This document shows, in pieces, positions 1 through 8,237 of a DNA stretch of 16,323 bases. The translations under genes and the position numbers were made by a program. The notes under the pieces were generated by a model. It was not told the DNA's origin and ran no database searches. It saw only the letters and a program-made list of their open reading frames with translations. Position 1 is the first letter of the stretch. The number at the start of each line of letters is the position of its first letter. Origin of the DNA: a bacterium (GTDB lineage: Bacteria; Blakebacterota; Blakebacteria; Blakebacterales; Blakebacteraceae); NCBI GenBank assembly GCA_025774205.1, contig JALGWK010000036.1:1-16323 (forward strand), written 5' to 3'.

Positions 1-1296
1 CTGGAAGGAGTCGACTACCAGGAATCGACCTGGTTCCACGAGGTCAGCATGCGGGGGGTGCATGTCAGCGATGTCTTCATGGGGTACCGCAATTTCCCTC
101 ATTTCGTCATCGCCGTCAGGCAGGGTTTCGGAGCCGGACACCAGTTCGTCCTCCGGGCTACGATCGATACCGACGTCCTGAACCGGCTGGTGCAGTCACT
201 CGTGATCCAGCCTCACGGCGACGCCTTCATCATCAACCGGGATAACATCCTGCAGACGCCGTCCCGATCGGGCGGCGACGTCCTGGAGCGGGCCGACCTG
301 CCCGAACTACCCCGGAGTCTCCAGCCGGAGCTGGTGGAACTGGAGGCTGACAACGGGGAACCCCTGATCGTCAGCTACGCCCCGATCGAGCGGTCCTCCT
401 TCCGGCTGGTCCTGCTGCGCTCCAGTTCCGCTCTCCCCGCGGAGTGGGTGGAACTTCGTCGCGATCTCGGGCTCTTCCTCCTGATCAGTATCGTCCTCAT
501 CCTCGGAGTGATCATTTCCGGCTCCATCTACATGATCAGGAAGCTGCGGGGGGCCGACCGACTGCGCGCCCTCATGTATCACAAGATGGAGTACACCAAC
601 AAGATGGAGTCGCTCGGCCGCATGAGCGCCGGCGTGGCCCACGAGATCAACAATCCGCTCTCGATCATCACCGAGAAGGCGGGCCTGATGCAGGACCTGC
701 TCTCTCTCTCCGAGGAGATGCCGCCGAGGCAGAAGCTCATCGATCTGGTCAACTCGGTCCTCAAGTCTGCCGACCGGTGCGGCGGGATCACCCACCGGCT
801 CCTCGGTTTCGCCCGACACATGCAGGTGCAGCGGGAGAATGTAGACCTCGACCAGCTCCTGAGGGAGGTCTTCGGATTCCTGGAGAAGGAAGCCGAGTAC
901 CGGGAGATCTATGTCGACTTCAAATTCCCGGAGGAGCAGGCCACGGTCTACAGCGACCGGGGGCAGCTCCAGCAGGTGTTCCTGAACCTCCTGAACAACG
1001 CCTTCGCGGCGGTGGACAACGGCGGTCATATCATGATCGGTGTCCTGCAGGAGGAAGAGGGAATGGTGGTCGTGAGTGTCGCCGACGATGGTTCCGGCAT
1101 CCCGGAGGAGAATCTGGACCGTATCTTCGATCCGTTCTTCACGACCAAGAAGGGCGCCGGAACGGGACTGGGCCTCTCCATCACCTACGGGATCATCGAG
1201 AAGCTGGACGGCCGCATCAGCGTGGAGAGCACGGTCGGTGAAGGTACCTGTTTTACCGTCACCCTGCCCGGTGGTCAGGACATCAACCAGGAGTAG
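1..1296 (+). CDS. Sensor histidine kinase, 5' end outside the window
   Basis: The reading frame is open from base 1, so the first in-frame ATG (position 49) is internal and the true start lies upstream. The first 140 or so visible residues look like the membrane-distal part of a periplasmic Cache-type ligand-binding domain. A transmembrane helix follows (about bases 469-537). Next is a HisKA dimerisation helix with the motif [11 protein letters not shown]; the phospho-accepting His codon is at 640-642. The HATPase_c domain shows the N box (LNLLNNAF), G1 box (DDGSGIP), F box (DPFFTTK) and G2 box (GTGLGLS). By family knowledge this is an NtrB-like class of kinase that autophosphorylates and passes phosphate to a receiver. 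The gene ends 3 bases before the first response regulator, so those are its likely partners. The ligand cannot be read from the sequence. The downstream anion transporter suggests a carboxylate or inorganic anion, which is inference. Confidence 0.93.
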   Translation: MEGVDYQESTWFHEVSMRGVHVSDVFMGYRNFPHFVIAVRQGFGAGHQFVLRATIDTDVLNRLVQSLVIQPHGDAFIINRDNILQTPSRSGGDVLERADLPELPRSLQPELVELEADNGEPLIVSYAPIERSSFRLVLLRSSSALPAEWVELRRDLGLFLLISIVLILGVIISGSIYMIRKLRGADRLRALMYHKMEYTNKMESLGRMSAGVAHEINNPLSIITEKAGLMQDLLSLSEEMPPRQKLIDLVNSVLKSADRCGGITHRLLGFARHMQVQRENVDLDQLLREVFGFLEKEAEYREIYVDFKFPEEQATVYSDRGQLQQVFLNLLNNAFAAVDNGGHIMIGVLQEEEGMVVVSVADDGSGIPEENLDRIFDPFFTTKKGAGTGLGLSITYGIIEKLDGRISVESTVGEGTCFTVTLPGGQDINQE

Positions 1297-1299
1297 CGC

Positions 1300-1677
1300 A
1301 TGGAACCGGTTCGCGTTCTGATCGTGGATGATGAAGAAGAACTGACCAGCGCCCTCGAGGAACGCCTTAACCTGCGCGGATTTCAGGCCCGGGGTGTGAA
1401 CACCGGAGCAGACGCGCTTGCCTGGCTTGAAGAAACCCCCTGTGATGTGGTACTGCTCGATGTCAAGATGCCGGGACTCGGAGGGCTGGAAGTCATCCAG
1501 CGGATCAAGAATGCCTATCCGCAGATGGAGGTGATCCTGCTGACCGGCCACGGATCGGCCCAGGACGCTGAGAGGGGCATGGAACTGGGCGCCTACGACT
1601 ACCTGATGAAACCGTTGAAGATCGAGGTGCTGGCCCAGTTGCTCGTGACCGCCGCGGCCCGTAAAGAAGGAGAATGA
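1300..1677 (+). CDS. Single-domain response regulator (receiver only), first of two
   Basis: This 125-residue protein is a bare CheY-like receiver domain with no output domain. The acidic pocket is D10/D11, the phospho-acceptor is D54 (LLDVKMPG), the switch Thr is T82 (LLTGHGS) and the conserved Lys is K104 (YLMKPL). It starts 3 bases after the kinase stop. Its stop overlaps the region holding the ribosome-binding site of the next receiver, so the genes are tightly coupled. Expected role: accept phosphate from the upstream kinase and either pass it on or bind a target protein. Without an effector domain it cannot by itself act as a transcription factor. Confidence 0.93.
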   Translation: MEPVRVLIVDDEEELTSALEERLNLRGFQARGVNTGADALAWLEETPCDVVLLDVKMPGLGGLEVIQRIKNAYPQMEVILLTGHGSAQDAERGMELGAYDYLMKPLKIEVLAQLLVTAAARKEGE

Positions 1678-1679
1678 CA

Positions 1680-2111
1680 ATGAGCAGCACCTGGATTCTG
1701 CTGGTCGATGACGAGGAGGAATTCCTGGACGTGCTGGCCGAACGGCTCGAGTCGCGCGGCCTCAAGGTGGATACGGCCGCCAGCGGGGAGAGCGCCCTCG
1801 AACGGGCGGAGGCAAAGGAATACGACGCCATCCTGCTCGACATGGCCATGCCCGGCCTGACCGGCACCGAAACACTCAGGCGGCTGCTCGAGATCAACGC
1901 CGACCTGCAGATCATCCTCCTCACCGGCCAGTCGACGCTGAGCCAGGCGGTCGAGGCGATGAAACAGGGCGCCCTCGACTTCCTTGAGAAACCGGCGGAC
2001 ATCGACACCCTGGTCGACCGGATCGAGACCGCCGCCACGAAGAAGTCGAGTCTCATGGACAAGCGTATCGAAGAACGACTCTCCGATATCATGCGGAAGA
2101 AGGGGTGGTGA
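1680..2111 (+). CDS. Single-domain response regulator, second of two
   Basis: This is a second receiver of 143 residues. It has D10/D11, D54 (ILLDMAMPG), T82 (LLTGQST) and K104 (FLEKPAD), the same key positions as its neighbour, and a charged helical tail of about 20 residues. I place the start at ATG 1680 because AAGGAG at 1667-1672 is 7 bases upstream. An in-frame ATG at 1674, overlapping the previous stop as ATGA, is only 1 base from that site. The two receivers look like a duplicated pair, but they have diverged clearly and so probably have different partners. The tail might contact the CBS protein or the kinase; that is inference. Confidence 0.92.
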   Translation: MSSTWILLVDDEEEFLDVLAERLESRGLKVDTAASGESALERAEAKEYDAILLDMAMPGLTGTETLRRLLEINADLQIILLTGQSTLSQAVEAMKQGALDFLEKPADIDTLVDRIETAATKKSSLMDKRIEERLSDIMRKKGW

Positions 2112-2116
2112 CAACC

Positions 2117-2641
2117 ATGCCTACCAGGCGAGTCGGTGAGATCATGATCCCCATCGAGCTGTACCCCTCGGTGACCGATACCGCAACCCTGAGGGAAGCC
2201 ATCAGGGTCATCGAGGAAGCCCAGCTTGAAGTGGACCGGAAGAAATCCCTCCCCCGGGTCATCCTGGTCTTCGACGCCATCGGCGTGATGGTCGGATACG
2301 TGCGGCGCCGGGACATCATGCGCGGGCTGGAGCCTGCATCGTACATCGCCCAGCCGCTCGATTACCGGACGAAACCGTTCGAGGTCGGGCTCGATCCGAA
2401 TCTCTCGGAATTCACCTACGACCGGGTGGTGAAGAGTATCGTCGACCAGGCCGACCGTCCGATCACCGATGTCATGCAGCCCAACGACATCCTGATCGAC
2501 GCGGATGATCATTGCGTCAAAGCGATGTACGAGATGGTCGCTTACAATCTGAGTCATCTCCCGGTCATCAGTAAGGGCGAGCTGGTCGGGGTGGTCCGAT
2601 CGGTCGATGTCTTTCAAGAACTCGTTCAACTCGTCACCTGA
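2117..2641 (+). CDS. CBS-domain pair protein
   Basis: This 174-residue soluble protein is built of two CBS motifs. The first covers about residues 8-75 and includes VGYVRRRDIMRGL. The second covers about 112-172 and includes ITDVMQPNDILIDADD and HLPVISKGELVGVVRSVDV. CBS pairs usually bind adenosine nucleotides and regulate an attached or partner protein. Here no catalytic domain is fused, so it is a stand-alone regulatory module. I prefer ATG 2117 over an in-frame GTG at 2105: the purine-rich stretch at about 2096-2105 lies well placed for 2117 but is adjacent to 2105. It begins 5 bases after the second receiver and ends 42 bases before the transporter, so it is the likely link between signalling and transport. 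That link is inferred from position only. Confidence 0.88.
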   Translation: MPTRRVGEIMIPIELYPSVTDTATLREAIRVIEEAQLEVDRKKSLPRVILVFDAIGVMVGYVRRRDIMRGLEPASYIAQPLDYRTKPFEVGLDPNLSEFTYDRVVKSIVDQADRPITDVMQPNDILIDADDHCVKAMYEMVAYNLSHLPVISKGELVGVVRSVDVFQELVQLVT

Positions 2642-2683
2642 TCTTCTGAACCAGAACCCGGCATCCGGCAAGGCTGACAGCTC

Positions 2684-4231
2684 ATGAGCAACACCGAGAC
2701 ACCGGAAACCACGGCTCCCGCGACCGATGCGGGATCTCCGGGCGACAGGCCCCGGGTGGCGTTATCCCGACTCGGCCCGAAGGTCGGGAAGGAGCCGGTC
2801 GACTGGAAGAGGATCGGATTCATCCTGCTCGGGGTGGGACTCTTCCTTCTGGTCTATTTCGCGCCGGTTCCGGCCGACGCCATCGATCCCCAGGGAGAGG
2901 TCTTTCCCCTGACCAAGGAGGGGAAGGCCGCCCTGGCGCTCTTTTTCCTGGCCGCGACCTGGTGGGTCACCGAAGTCGTCCCGATCGGCGTAACGAGCAT
3001 CACCATTGGTGTCGTCCAGGCCCTCTTCCTGATCCGGCCGGCCGAGGACGCCTTCACCGATTTTATGGTCCCTTCGGTCTGGTTCATCTTCGGCTCCCTC
3101 ATCTTCGGCATGGTCTTCACCCAGACCGGGCTGACCCGGCGCCTGGCCTACAAGATGCTCTCCCTGGTGGGTGAGCGAACGAGCATGATCTACCTCGGCT
3201 GTTTCGTCATGACTGCCGCCCTCACCCTGGTGATGGCGCATACGGCGGTGGCGGCAACAGTCTTCCCCCTCTTCATGGCGATCTATGCCCTCTACACCGA
3301 TGAGCCCGGACCGACGAAGTTCGGGAAAGGGCTCTTCATGGGGATGGCCTTCGTGGCGGGCGCGGGGAGCATCATCACCCTGCTCGGCGCGGCCCGGGGC
3401 GCGGTAGCGATCGGATTTTTCAACGACATCACCGGACATTCGGTCAGCTTCTTCCAGTTGACCTGGTACATGCTCCCGGTCGGGGCGCTGATGGTGATCC
3501 TGCTCTGGGGCTTCTTCATGCTCTGGTACCGGCCGGAAAAGAAGACCATTCCCGGTCTCCGTGCGCGAGTAGACCGCCTGTATGCCAGTCTTGGCCCGGT
3601 CAGCCGCAATGAGATCCTCGCTCTCGTCCTGGTCTTCGGCACCATCCTGGTACTGAGTCTCAGGGAATTCATCCCGGCTCTCGAAGCGTTCGACAAGGCT
3701 GCCATCATCCTCGTCTCCACCGTGCTCTTCTTCCTCTTCAGGATCCTCCGCCTGGAGGACCTGGAGGGGACCTCCTGGAACATCATCCTCCTCTTCGGCG
3801 GAGCCATGAGCATCGGATTCTGCCTGTGGGAGACGGGAACCGCCGAGTGGCTCGCCATCCACTGGCTGAGCATGTTCCTCGACACGCCGCCGCTGATCTT
3901 CATCCTGGGGATTTCGGTCTTCGTGCTGGTGATGACTAATGTGATCATGAACGTGGCCGCTATCGCCATCACGATGCCGGTGGCGCTCACCATCGCGCCC
4001 TACGTCGGCGTCTCGTCCGAGGTGATCCTGTTCGCCTGTCTGGTGACCGCCGGCATGCCTTTCCTCCTGCTCGTGGGCGCGGCTCCCAACGCCATCGCCC
4101 ACACCAGCAACCAGTTCACCACCGGAGAATTCTTCAAGGCGGGTATTCCGGCCAGCATCCTGCTCATCGCGGTGCTGGCGCTCTTCCTGGCGATCATCTG
4201 GCCGGCGATGGGGATGCCGGTCCTGCAATAA
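2684..4231 (+). CDS. SLC13/DASS-family anion transporter
   Basis: This 515-residue polytopic membrane protein has about 45 hydrophilic N-terminal residues rich in Thr, Pro and Ala. It then has many hydrophobic segments arranged as the two inverted halves seen in divalent anion:sodium symporters. Family-like landmarks are FGSLIFGMVF, the loop GAAPNAIAHTSNQFTTGEF (465-483) and the helix ends near 185 and 418. The paired SNT motifs that bind sodium and substrate in characterised members are altered. The first reads AHT (185-187) and the second TNV (418-420), and the usual GTPPN reads GAAPN. The substrate could therefore be sulfate, a di- or tricarboxylate or something else, and sodium coupling is not assured. 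It is the last gene of the sensor operon. No clear terminator lies in the 31 bases before the convergent ABC permease gene. Confidence 0.87.
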   Translation: MSNTETPETTAPATDAGSPGDRPRVALSRLGPKVGKEPVDWKRIGFILLGVGLFLLVYFAPVPADAIDPQGEVFPLTKEGKAALALFFLAATWWVTEVVPIGVTSITIGVVQALFLIRPAEDAFTDFMVPSVWFIFGSLIFGMVFTQTGLTRRLAYKMLSLVGERTSMIYLGCFVMTAALTLVMAHTAVAATVFPLFMAIYALYTDEPGPTKFGKGLFMGMAFVAGAGSIITLLGAARGAVAIGFFNDITGHSVSFFQLTWYMLPVGALMVILLWGFFMLWYRPEKKTIPGLRARVDRLYASLGPVSRNEILALVLVFGTILVLSLREFIPALEAFDKAAIILVSTVLFFLFRILRLEDLEGTSWNIILLFGGAMSIGFCLWETGTAEWLAIHWLSMFLDTPPLIFILGISVFVLVMTNVIMNVAAIAITMPVALTIAPYVGVSSEVILFACLVTAGMPFLLLVGAAPNAIAHTSNQFTTGEFFKAGIPASILLIAVLALFLAIIWPAMGMPVLQ

Positions 4232-4262
4232 TTATTTAGTCGTCCTGGCGCGTGACAGGGCG

Positions 4263-5624
4263 CTAGGCCTGCCGCATCCACCTGACGATCTCCGGCAGAC
4301 TGGGCCGCTTCCCGTACATGAGTGAACCCAGCCGGAAGAGTTTGGCTCCGAACTTGAGGCAGAACCAGGTGAAGATTATCAGGATCCCGAAGGTCAGCGG
4401 AATCTCCCACCACGGCACCTGTCCGGATGGCAATCGCAGCATCATGGTCACCGGGCTTGTCAGCGGGAACCAGGCGAAAATGCGCGACAGGATGCTGAGC
4501 GGTTCAGCCAGGATCGCCACTATCGCAAACATCGGCAACCAGACTGGAATTGTGAAAATGATGGATAGCTGCTGGCTCTCCTTCATGGTGTTCCCGAGGC
4601 TTCCGGCGCCCGCCATGAGACTTGCTATCATCAGATAACCGACCAGGAAGTACCCGAGACAGAGCAGGAAGAGATCGACCGGTATCGTGAATCCGGGCAG
4701 GATATCCTGACTGACGAGTCCCACCAGGAGCAGGAATCCCATACCGAGCCAGACCAGGATCTGGAGGAGCCCGCAGGCTCCGAGACCGAGAACCTTTCCG
4801 AACATCAGTTCATCGGTCGTCACGCTCGAGAGAAGGAGTTCCATGACGCGGTTCTCCTTCTCTTCAGCCACCCCCTGCAGGAGAAAACTGCCGCCCATCA
4901 TGATCGAGATCAGCAGCAGGAGCGAGAAAGCGTATGGCAGCGCGACTTTGCGGAGCTCCGAGGCGATACCGGTCTGCTCGAACTCATCGCTGGCGGCGGA
5001 GATCTCATAGGCCATGTAATTCATCGGGGAGAGGATCCGGTTCTCGATCGCCGGATCGACCGGCTGCTCGTTGAGCAGACTGAGCAGCAGTGCCCGCCGG
5101 AGAAGTCGCTCCGCCGGACCGCTCCCGGCGTCATCATCCAGCAAACTCTTCGACTGACTGAACCCCCAGACCCGTCCGGTCTCGAGATAATCGGCCGATA
5201 TGATGAGAGCGGCGTCAAGATCGCCCCGTCGGGTCGTTTCCCTGGCTGAATCGGCATCAGCCATGATGATCAGGCTGAGGGTACCGCTGAAGCCGGTGAA
5301 GGTCTGTGATACGAGATCGAGCGTGGAGGGATTGACCCTGGTCAGGCGATCGGAGAGCAGCTGCAGTGCCTCCTCGCTCAGAACTTCCCTGCTCCGTGCC
5401 TCGACCTCGAGGTCGGTCAGGATCGAATGGTCGAGCACGCCGCTGGAATCCACCACGGCGATGACCCGGGGTGTGATCTTCAATGCCGTTTTGGCGGTGG
5501 TGAGACCGATGATGCCGAACATGGCAGCATAGAGGAGTGGTATTCCGAAGATGGTGAACAGATAAGCCGGTCGCTTGATCGTCACGGAGAGTTCGTGGGC
5601 GGCGATGAGGAGGGCACGCTTCAT
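4263..5624 (-). CDS. ABC-2 type exporter permease (NatB-like)
   Basis: This 453-residue permease has one N-terminal transmembrane helix (about 20-42). A large extracytoplasmic domain (about 45-225) follows, then five or six helices. The amphipathic motif EEKENRVMELLLSS (254-267), before helix 3, is typical of the NatB/ABC-2 class. The start is ATG 5624, preceded by GGAGG. It overlaps the ATPase stop as ATGA, the usual layout of a two-gene export operon. An upstream in-frame ATG at 5672 would run deep into the ATPase gene and is rejected. NatAB-type systems export ions, drugs or peptides; nothing here tells which. The permease itself looks intact although its ATPase partner is frameshifted. 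Confidence 0.9.
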   Translation of the reverse strand: MKRALLIAAHELSVTIKRPAYLFTIFGIPLLYAAMFGIIGLTTAKTALKITPRVIAVVDSSGVLDHSILTDLEVEARSREVLSEEALQLLSDRLTRVNPSTLDLVSQTFTGFSGTLSLIIMADADSARETTRRGDLDAALIISADYLETGRVWGFSQSKSLLDDDAGSGPAERLLRRALLLSLLNEQPVDPAIENRILSPMNYMAYEISAASDEFEQTGIASELRKVALPYAFSLLLLISIMMGGSFLLQGVAEEKENRVMELLLSSVTTDELMFGKVLGLGACGLLQILVWLGMGFLLLVGLVSQDILPGFTIPVDLFLLCLGYFLVGYLMIASLMAGAGSLGNTMKESQQLSIIFTIPVWLPMFAIVAILAEPLSILSRIFAWFPLTSPVTMMLRLPSGQVPWWEIPLTFGILIIFTWFCLKFGAKLFRLGSLMYGKRPSLPEIVRWMRQA

Positions 5625-6449
5625 GACGCCACCTCCTCGAACTTCTCCGGCTCCACCTCGCCCCTCAGCCACACTTTTTTCAGGCGACCGGGGGCGGCGT
5701 TCTCATCGACCCGGATTACCTGGGCCAGACCACGGGCGGTCACTTCGTCATTGACGAAGACCGCATTATCGGCATGCTCCTTCTTGATCTCATCCAGTCG
5801 GCCGTAGAGCACACGCTTGCCGCGGCTGATCATGAACACCCGATCGGCCAGCGCCTCCACCTGGGCCATCTGGTGGGTGGAGAGGATCACGGTCTTCCCC
5901 TTCCGGCGCATCTCGGAGATGAACTCCTTGGAACTCCTTGATGACCTGGATGTTGAGCGGGTCGAGTCCGCTGAACGGTTCATCGAGAATGACAAGATCG
6001 GGATCGTGAAGCAGGGTCAGGACGATCTGGGCTTTCTGCTGCATCCCCTTGCTCAGCTCCTCGACCTTCTTCTTCTCCCACTCCCCCAGGTCGACGCGGC
6101 CGAGCCACTCCCGGGCACGCTCGAGCGAAGTTTCCTTGTCGAGTCCGTGCAGCCGGCCGAAATAGGCGAGGACCGCCCCCAGCTTCTGTTTCTTGTAGAG
6201 CCCCCGTTCCTCCGGCAGGTAACCGATCCGGTGCTTGAGATCGGGTGTGATCATCTCACCGTCGAAGGTGATCGTCCCCGAGTCGGGCCGGGTGATATCC
6301 ATCAGCATGCGGATCAGGGTGGTCTTACCGGCGCCGTTCGGCCCGAGGAGCGCGAACACCTGCCCGCCCCGGGCATCGAGCGAAACCCCGTCGACCGCCC
6401 TGACGTCTCCGTATACCTTGACCGCGTTTTCGACCGAGACCTTGATCAT
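5621..6449 (-). pseudogene. ABC exporter ATPase (NatA-like), frameshifted by a 10-bp duplication
   Basis: From ATG 6449 the frame encodes Walker A GPNGAGKT (36-43), the Q-loop region, signature LSKGMQQK (132-139), Walker B LVILDEP (152-158) and D-loop SGLDP. It then reads IKEF and leaves frame at the duplicated decamer 5921-5940, stopping at 5790. The other frame carries the missing part: KGKTVILSTHQMAQVEALADR with the switch His (H-loop), and a C-terminal extension like those of NatA-type ATPases. It ends at 5621, overlapping the permease start. Deleting one decamer gives 819 bases, exactly 272 residues plus stop. As written, the product is 219 residues and lacks the H-loop, so it should not hydrolyse ATP normally. 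The lesion may be real, phase-variable or an assembly error. Confidence 0.92.
5921..5940. repeat. Perfect 10-bp tandem duplication causing a frameshift
   Basis: The decamer GAACTCCTTG occurs twice in immediate succession. On the coding (minus) strand one copy reads CAAGGAGTTC and encodes part of IKEF. The second copy adds 10 bases, shifting the frame by one just before the segment that carries the H-loop. Everything before and after the repeat reads as normal ATPase sequence. Confidence 0.97.
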
Positions 6450-6645
6450 ACAGTGTCTCCAGCTCTCCTGCCCGGCCAGCGCTTGGGCCGGGGCGGTTAT
6501 GACTGCCTCCGGTGTCCGAATGAATTAATATACGTGCTATCAGGACGTTCTCTTCAACAGGAGAATGTCATGTTCACAATTGGACAACAATGGACGCGTG
6601 ATCGTCCGCCGATCACCACCGCCCTCACCACAAAGGAACCAGGCC
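6450..6645. promoter_or_regulatory. Divergent promoter region with an inverted repeat
   Basis: These 196 bases separate the minus-strand ABC genes from rocD and should hold both promoters. A perfect 7-bp inverted repeat CCCGGCC/GGCCGGG (6471-6477 and 6486-6492, 8-base loop) lies near the ABC start and could be an operator or an RNA hairpin. The AT-rich patch TTAATATAC (6525-6533) is the best place for a -10 element in either direction, but I could not pair it with a convincing -35 element. AGGAG at 6559-6563 is followed 6 bases later by an ATG that opens a frame unrelated to rocD. Confidence 0.4.
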
Positions 6646-7791
6646 GTGACCCGACCTACTCTTTCAGCAGCCGACTGCATCACCATCGAGAACGAACTGG
6701 GCGCCCACAACTACCACCCCCTCGATGTCATCATCTCCCGCGCTGAGGGTATCTGGGTCTGGGACGTGGAAGGGAAGAAGTATCTCGATTTCCTGGCCGC
6801 TTACTCCGCCGTCAACCAGGGGCATTGTCATCCGCGGATCCGGGAAGCCGCAACGGCGCAGATGGAACAGGTCACCCTCACCAGCCGGGCGTTCCGCAAC
6901 GACCAGCTCCCCCTCCTCTACCGGAAGCTCCACGACATGACCGGCATGGAGGTCTCCCTGCCGATGAACTCGGGGATCGAGGCCGGCAAACAGGAGATCA
7001 TCGTCTGCAGTGATAACTTCCACGGGCGCACCATCAGCATCATATCCGCTTCCAGTGAACCGCAGTACCGGGAGGGATTCGGCCCCTTCACCCCCGGCTT
7101 CGTGATGACCGACTACGGTGATATCGAAGCCCTCGAAGCGGCTATCACCCCTGACACCTGTGCCTTCGTGGTGGAACCGATCCAGGGGGAGGCGGGTATC
7201 CGCATCCCGCCTGACGGCTACCTCGAAGCCGCCGGGAACCTCTGCCGGGAACACAACGTCCTTCTGATCTTCGATGAAATCCAGTCGGGCCTGGGACGCT
7301 GCGGCAAACTATTCGCCTATCAGTACGAGCAGGTCGAGCCCGACGGGCTGATCGTCGGCAAGGCGCTCTCGGGAGGTTACTACCCGGTTTCGGCGTTTCT
7401 GGCAGGCAAAGAGGTGATGGATGTGTTCACTCCCGGTGACCATGGCAGCACCTTCGGCGGCAATCCACTCGGCTGCGCTATCGCCGTGGCGGCGCTCGAA
7501 GTGATCGAAGAGGAACAGCTGGCCGAACGGAGCGCCGAACTGGGAGCCTGGTTCCTCGAGCAGCTGCGCACCATCGATAACGCGCACATCGTGGAGATCA
7601 GGGGACGGGGCCTCTTCATCGGACTGGAACTGGACCAACCTGCACGACCGTACTGCGAGGCGATGCAGGAAGAGGGTCTCCTCTGCAAGGAGACCCACGA
7701 GAACGTCATCAGGTTCGCGCCCCCACTGGTGATCGGGAAGGACGACCTCGAGTGGGCCTTCGGGAAGATAAACGGAGTACTCACTCCCTGA
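6646..7791 (+). CDS. rocD: Ornithine--oxo-acid aminotransferase with an internal in-frame gap
   Basis: This is a PLP-dependent class III aminotransferase that converts ornithine and 2-oxoglutarate to glutamate semialdehyde and glutamate. Recognition rests on GAHNYHPLDVIISRAEG, FLAAYSAVNQGHCHP, NFHGRT, VEPIQGEAGI, the PLP-ring Asp in FDEIQSGLGR, the Schiff-base Lys K239 in VGKALSGGYYPVS, and HGSTFGGNPLG. I chose GTG 6646 because AAAGGA lies 8 bases upstream. The upstream in-frame ATG at 6565 adds 27 residues that do not look like the family and has poor spacing. From GTG it has 381 residues; family members have about 400. The shortfall sits at one point: LPMNSGIEAG (105-114) joins directly to KQEIIV. 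Relatives have about 20 more residues there, forming the helix that follows the PLP-phosphate turn. The frame is kept, but activity is doubtful. Confidence 0.93.
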   Translation: MTRPTLSAADCITIENELGAHNYHPLDVIISRAEGIWVWDVEGKKYLDFLAAYSAVNQGHCHPRIREAATAQMEQVTLTSRAFRNDQLPLLYRKLHDMTGMEVSLPMNSGIEAGKQEIIVCSDNFHGRTISIISASSEPQYREGFGPFTPGFVMTDYGDIEALEAAITPDTCAFVVEPIQGEAGIRIPPDGYLEAAGNLCREHNVLLIFDEIQSGLGRCGKLFAYQYEQVEPDGLIVGKALSGGYYPVSAFLAGKEVMDVFTPGDHGSTFGGNPLGCAIAVAALEVIEEEQLAERSAELGAWFLEQLRTIDNAHIVEIRGRGLFIGLELDQPARPYCEAMQEEGLLCKETHENVIRFAPPLVIGKDDLEWAFGKINGVLTP

Positions 7792-7822
7792 CCTCTACCC
7801 GATCAGGGAGCAGGTCCGTTTC
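7784..7822 (+). terminator. Possible terminator overlapping the rocD stop
   Basis: A perfect 8-bp inverted repeat CTCCCTGA/TCAGGGAG (7784-7791 and 7803-7810, 11-base loop) includes the stop codon of rocD. It is followed by only a short T-rich stretch (GTTTC). It lies between convergent genes. The weak T-run makes termination uncertain. Confidence 0.4.
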
Positions 7823-7830
7823 TCCTGACC

Positions 7831-8217
7831 TCAGTCCTCCCCTTCGGCATTCCGATCGGGATCGACACGGAGTCGCGGGCACAGCAGGGCATGGAGGATC
7901 AGGCTTATGCCGACCAGTGCCAGCATGATCGGCACCAGGGGGAAGAACTGCAGATCCACCCCCACCAGGTCGAGCAGACCGGTGCCGAGGGAGGTACAGC
8001 CCGCGATGAGGCCGGTTGTATCCCGCCGGGTCTTCATCATCCTGCGCAAGTAGCTCATGCTGATGAAAACCACCCCGAACGGCACGAGGAAGTGCCACAG
8101 GCGGTCCACGCCGGGAATCAGGAAGAGGATCGCCATTACCAGGAGTGCAGATCCCCAGGTGAAAAGGTTGAGACGCTCATCGAGCGCCCGGTGTTCGGCA
8201 TCGGTCCTGACTGGCAT
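7831..8217 (-). CDS. Small four-helix membrane protein, function unknown
   Basis: This 128-residue protein has a short charged N-terminus, then four hydrophobic segments at about 18-36, 38-56, 66-85 and 87-108. Its tail is hydrophilic (CPRLRVDPDRNAEGED). An Arg/Lys cluster (LRRMMKTRRD) between helices 2 and 3 suggests a cytoplasmic loop, with both ends inside. ATG 8217 has GGAAGGA at a suitable distance. It follows the lipoprotein gene on the same strand after a 20-base gap, so the two are probably co-transcribed. I do not recognise the family; no catalytic motif is visible. Confidence 0.75.
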   Translation of the reverse strand: MPVRTDAEHRALDERLNLFTWGSALLVMAILFLIPGVDRLWHFLVPFGVVFISMSYLRRMMKTRRDTTGLIAGCTSLGTGLLDLVGVDLQFFPLVPIMLALVGISLILHALLCPRLRVDPDRNAEGED

Positions 8218-8237
8218 GCTTCAATCCTTCCCTTCTG

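Noticed and set aside
307-1680. 457-codon open frame antisense to the kinase and first receiver
   Set aside because: It spans two well-supported genes on the other strand and shows no motif of its own.
1300-2111. The two receivers as one split or frameshifted gene
   Set aside because: Each has a complete receiver domain with its own start and the second has its own well-spaced ribosome-binding site.
2762-4228. 488-codon open frame antisense to the transporter
   Set aside because: The product is a charged, Glu/Asp/Arg/His-rich sequence without domains, a mirror of hydrophobic transporter codons.
5790-5995. Programmed ribosomal frameshifting in the ABC ATPase
   Set aside because: No slippery heptamer or downstream pseudoknot is evident, and the frame change is fully explained by the exact decamer duplication.
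6570-6746. ATG 6570 with AGGAG 6 bases upstream, opening a 58-codon frame over the rocD start
   Set aside because: The peptide is Arg/Pro/His-rich, has no recognisable domain, and most of it is an out-of-frame reading of rocD. The good ribosome-binding site may be chance; a leader ORF cannot be excluded.
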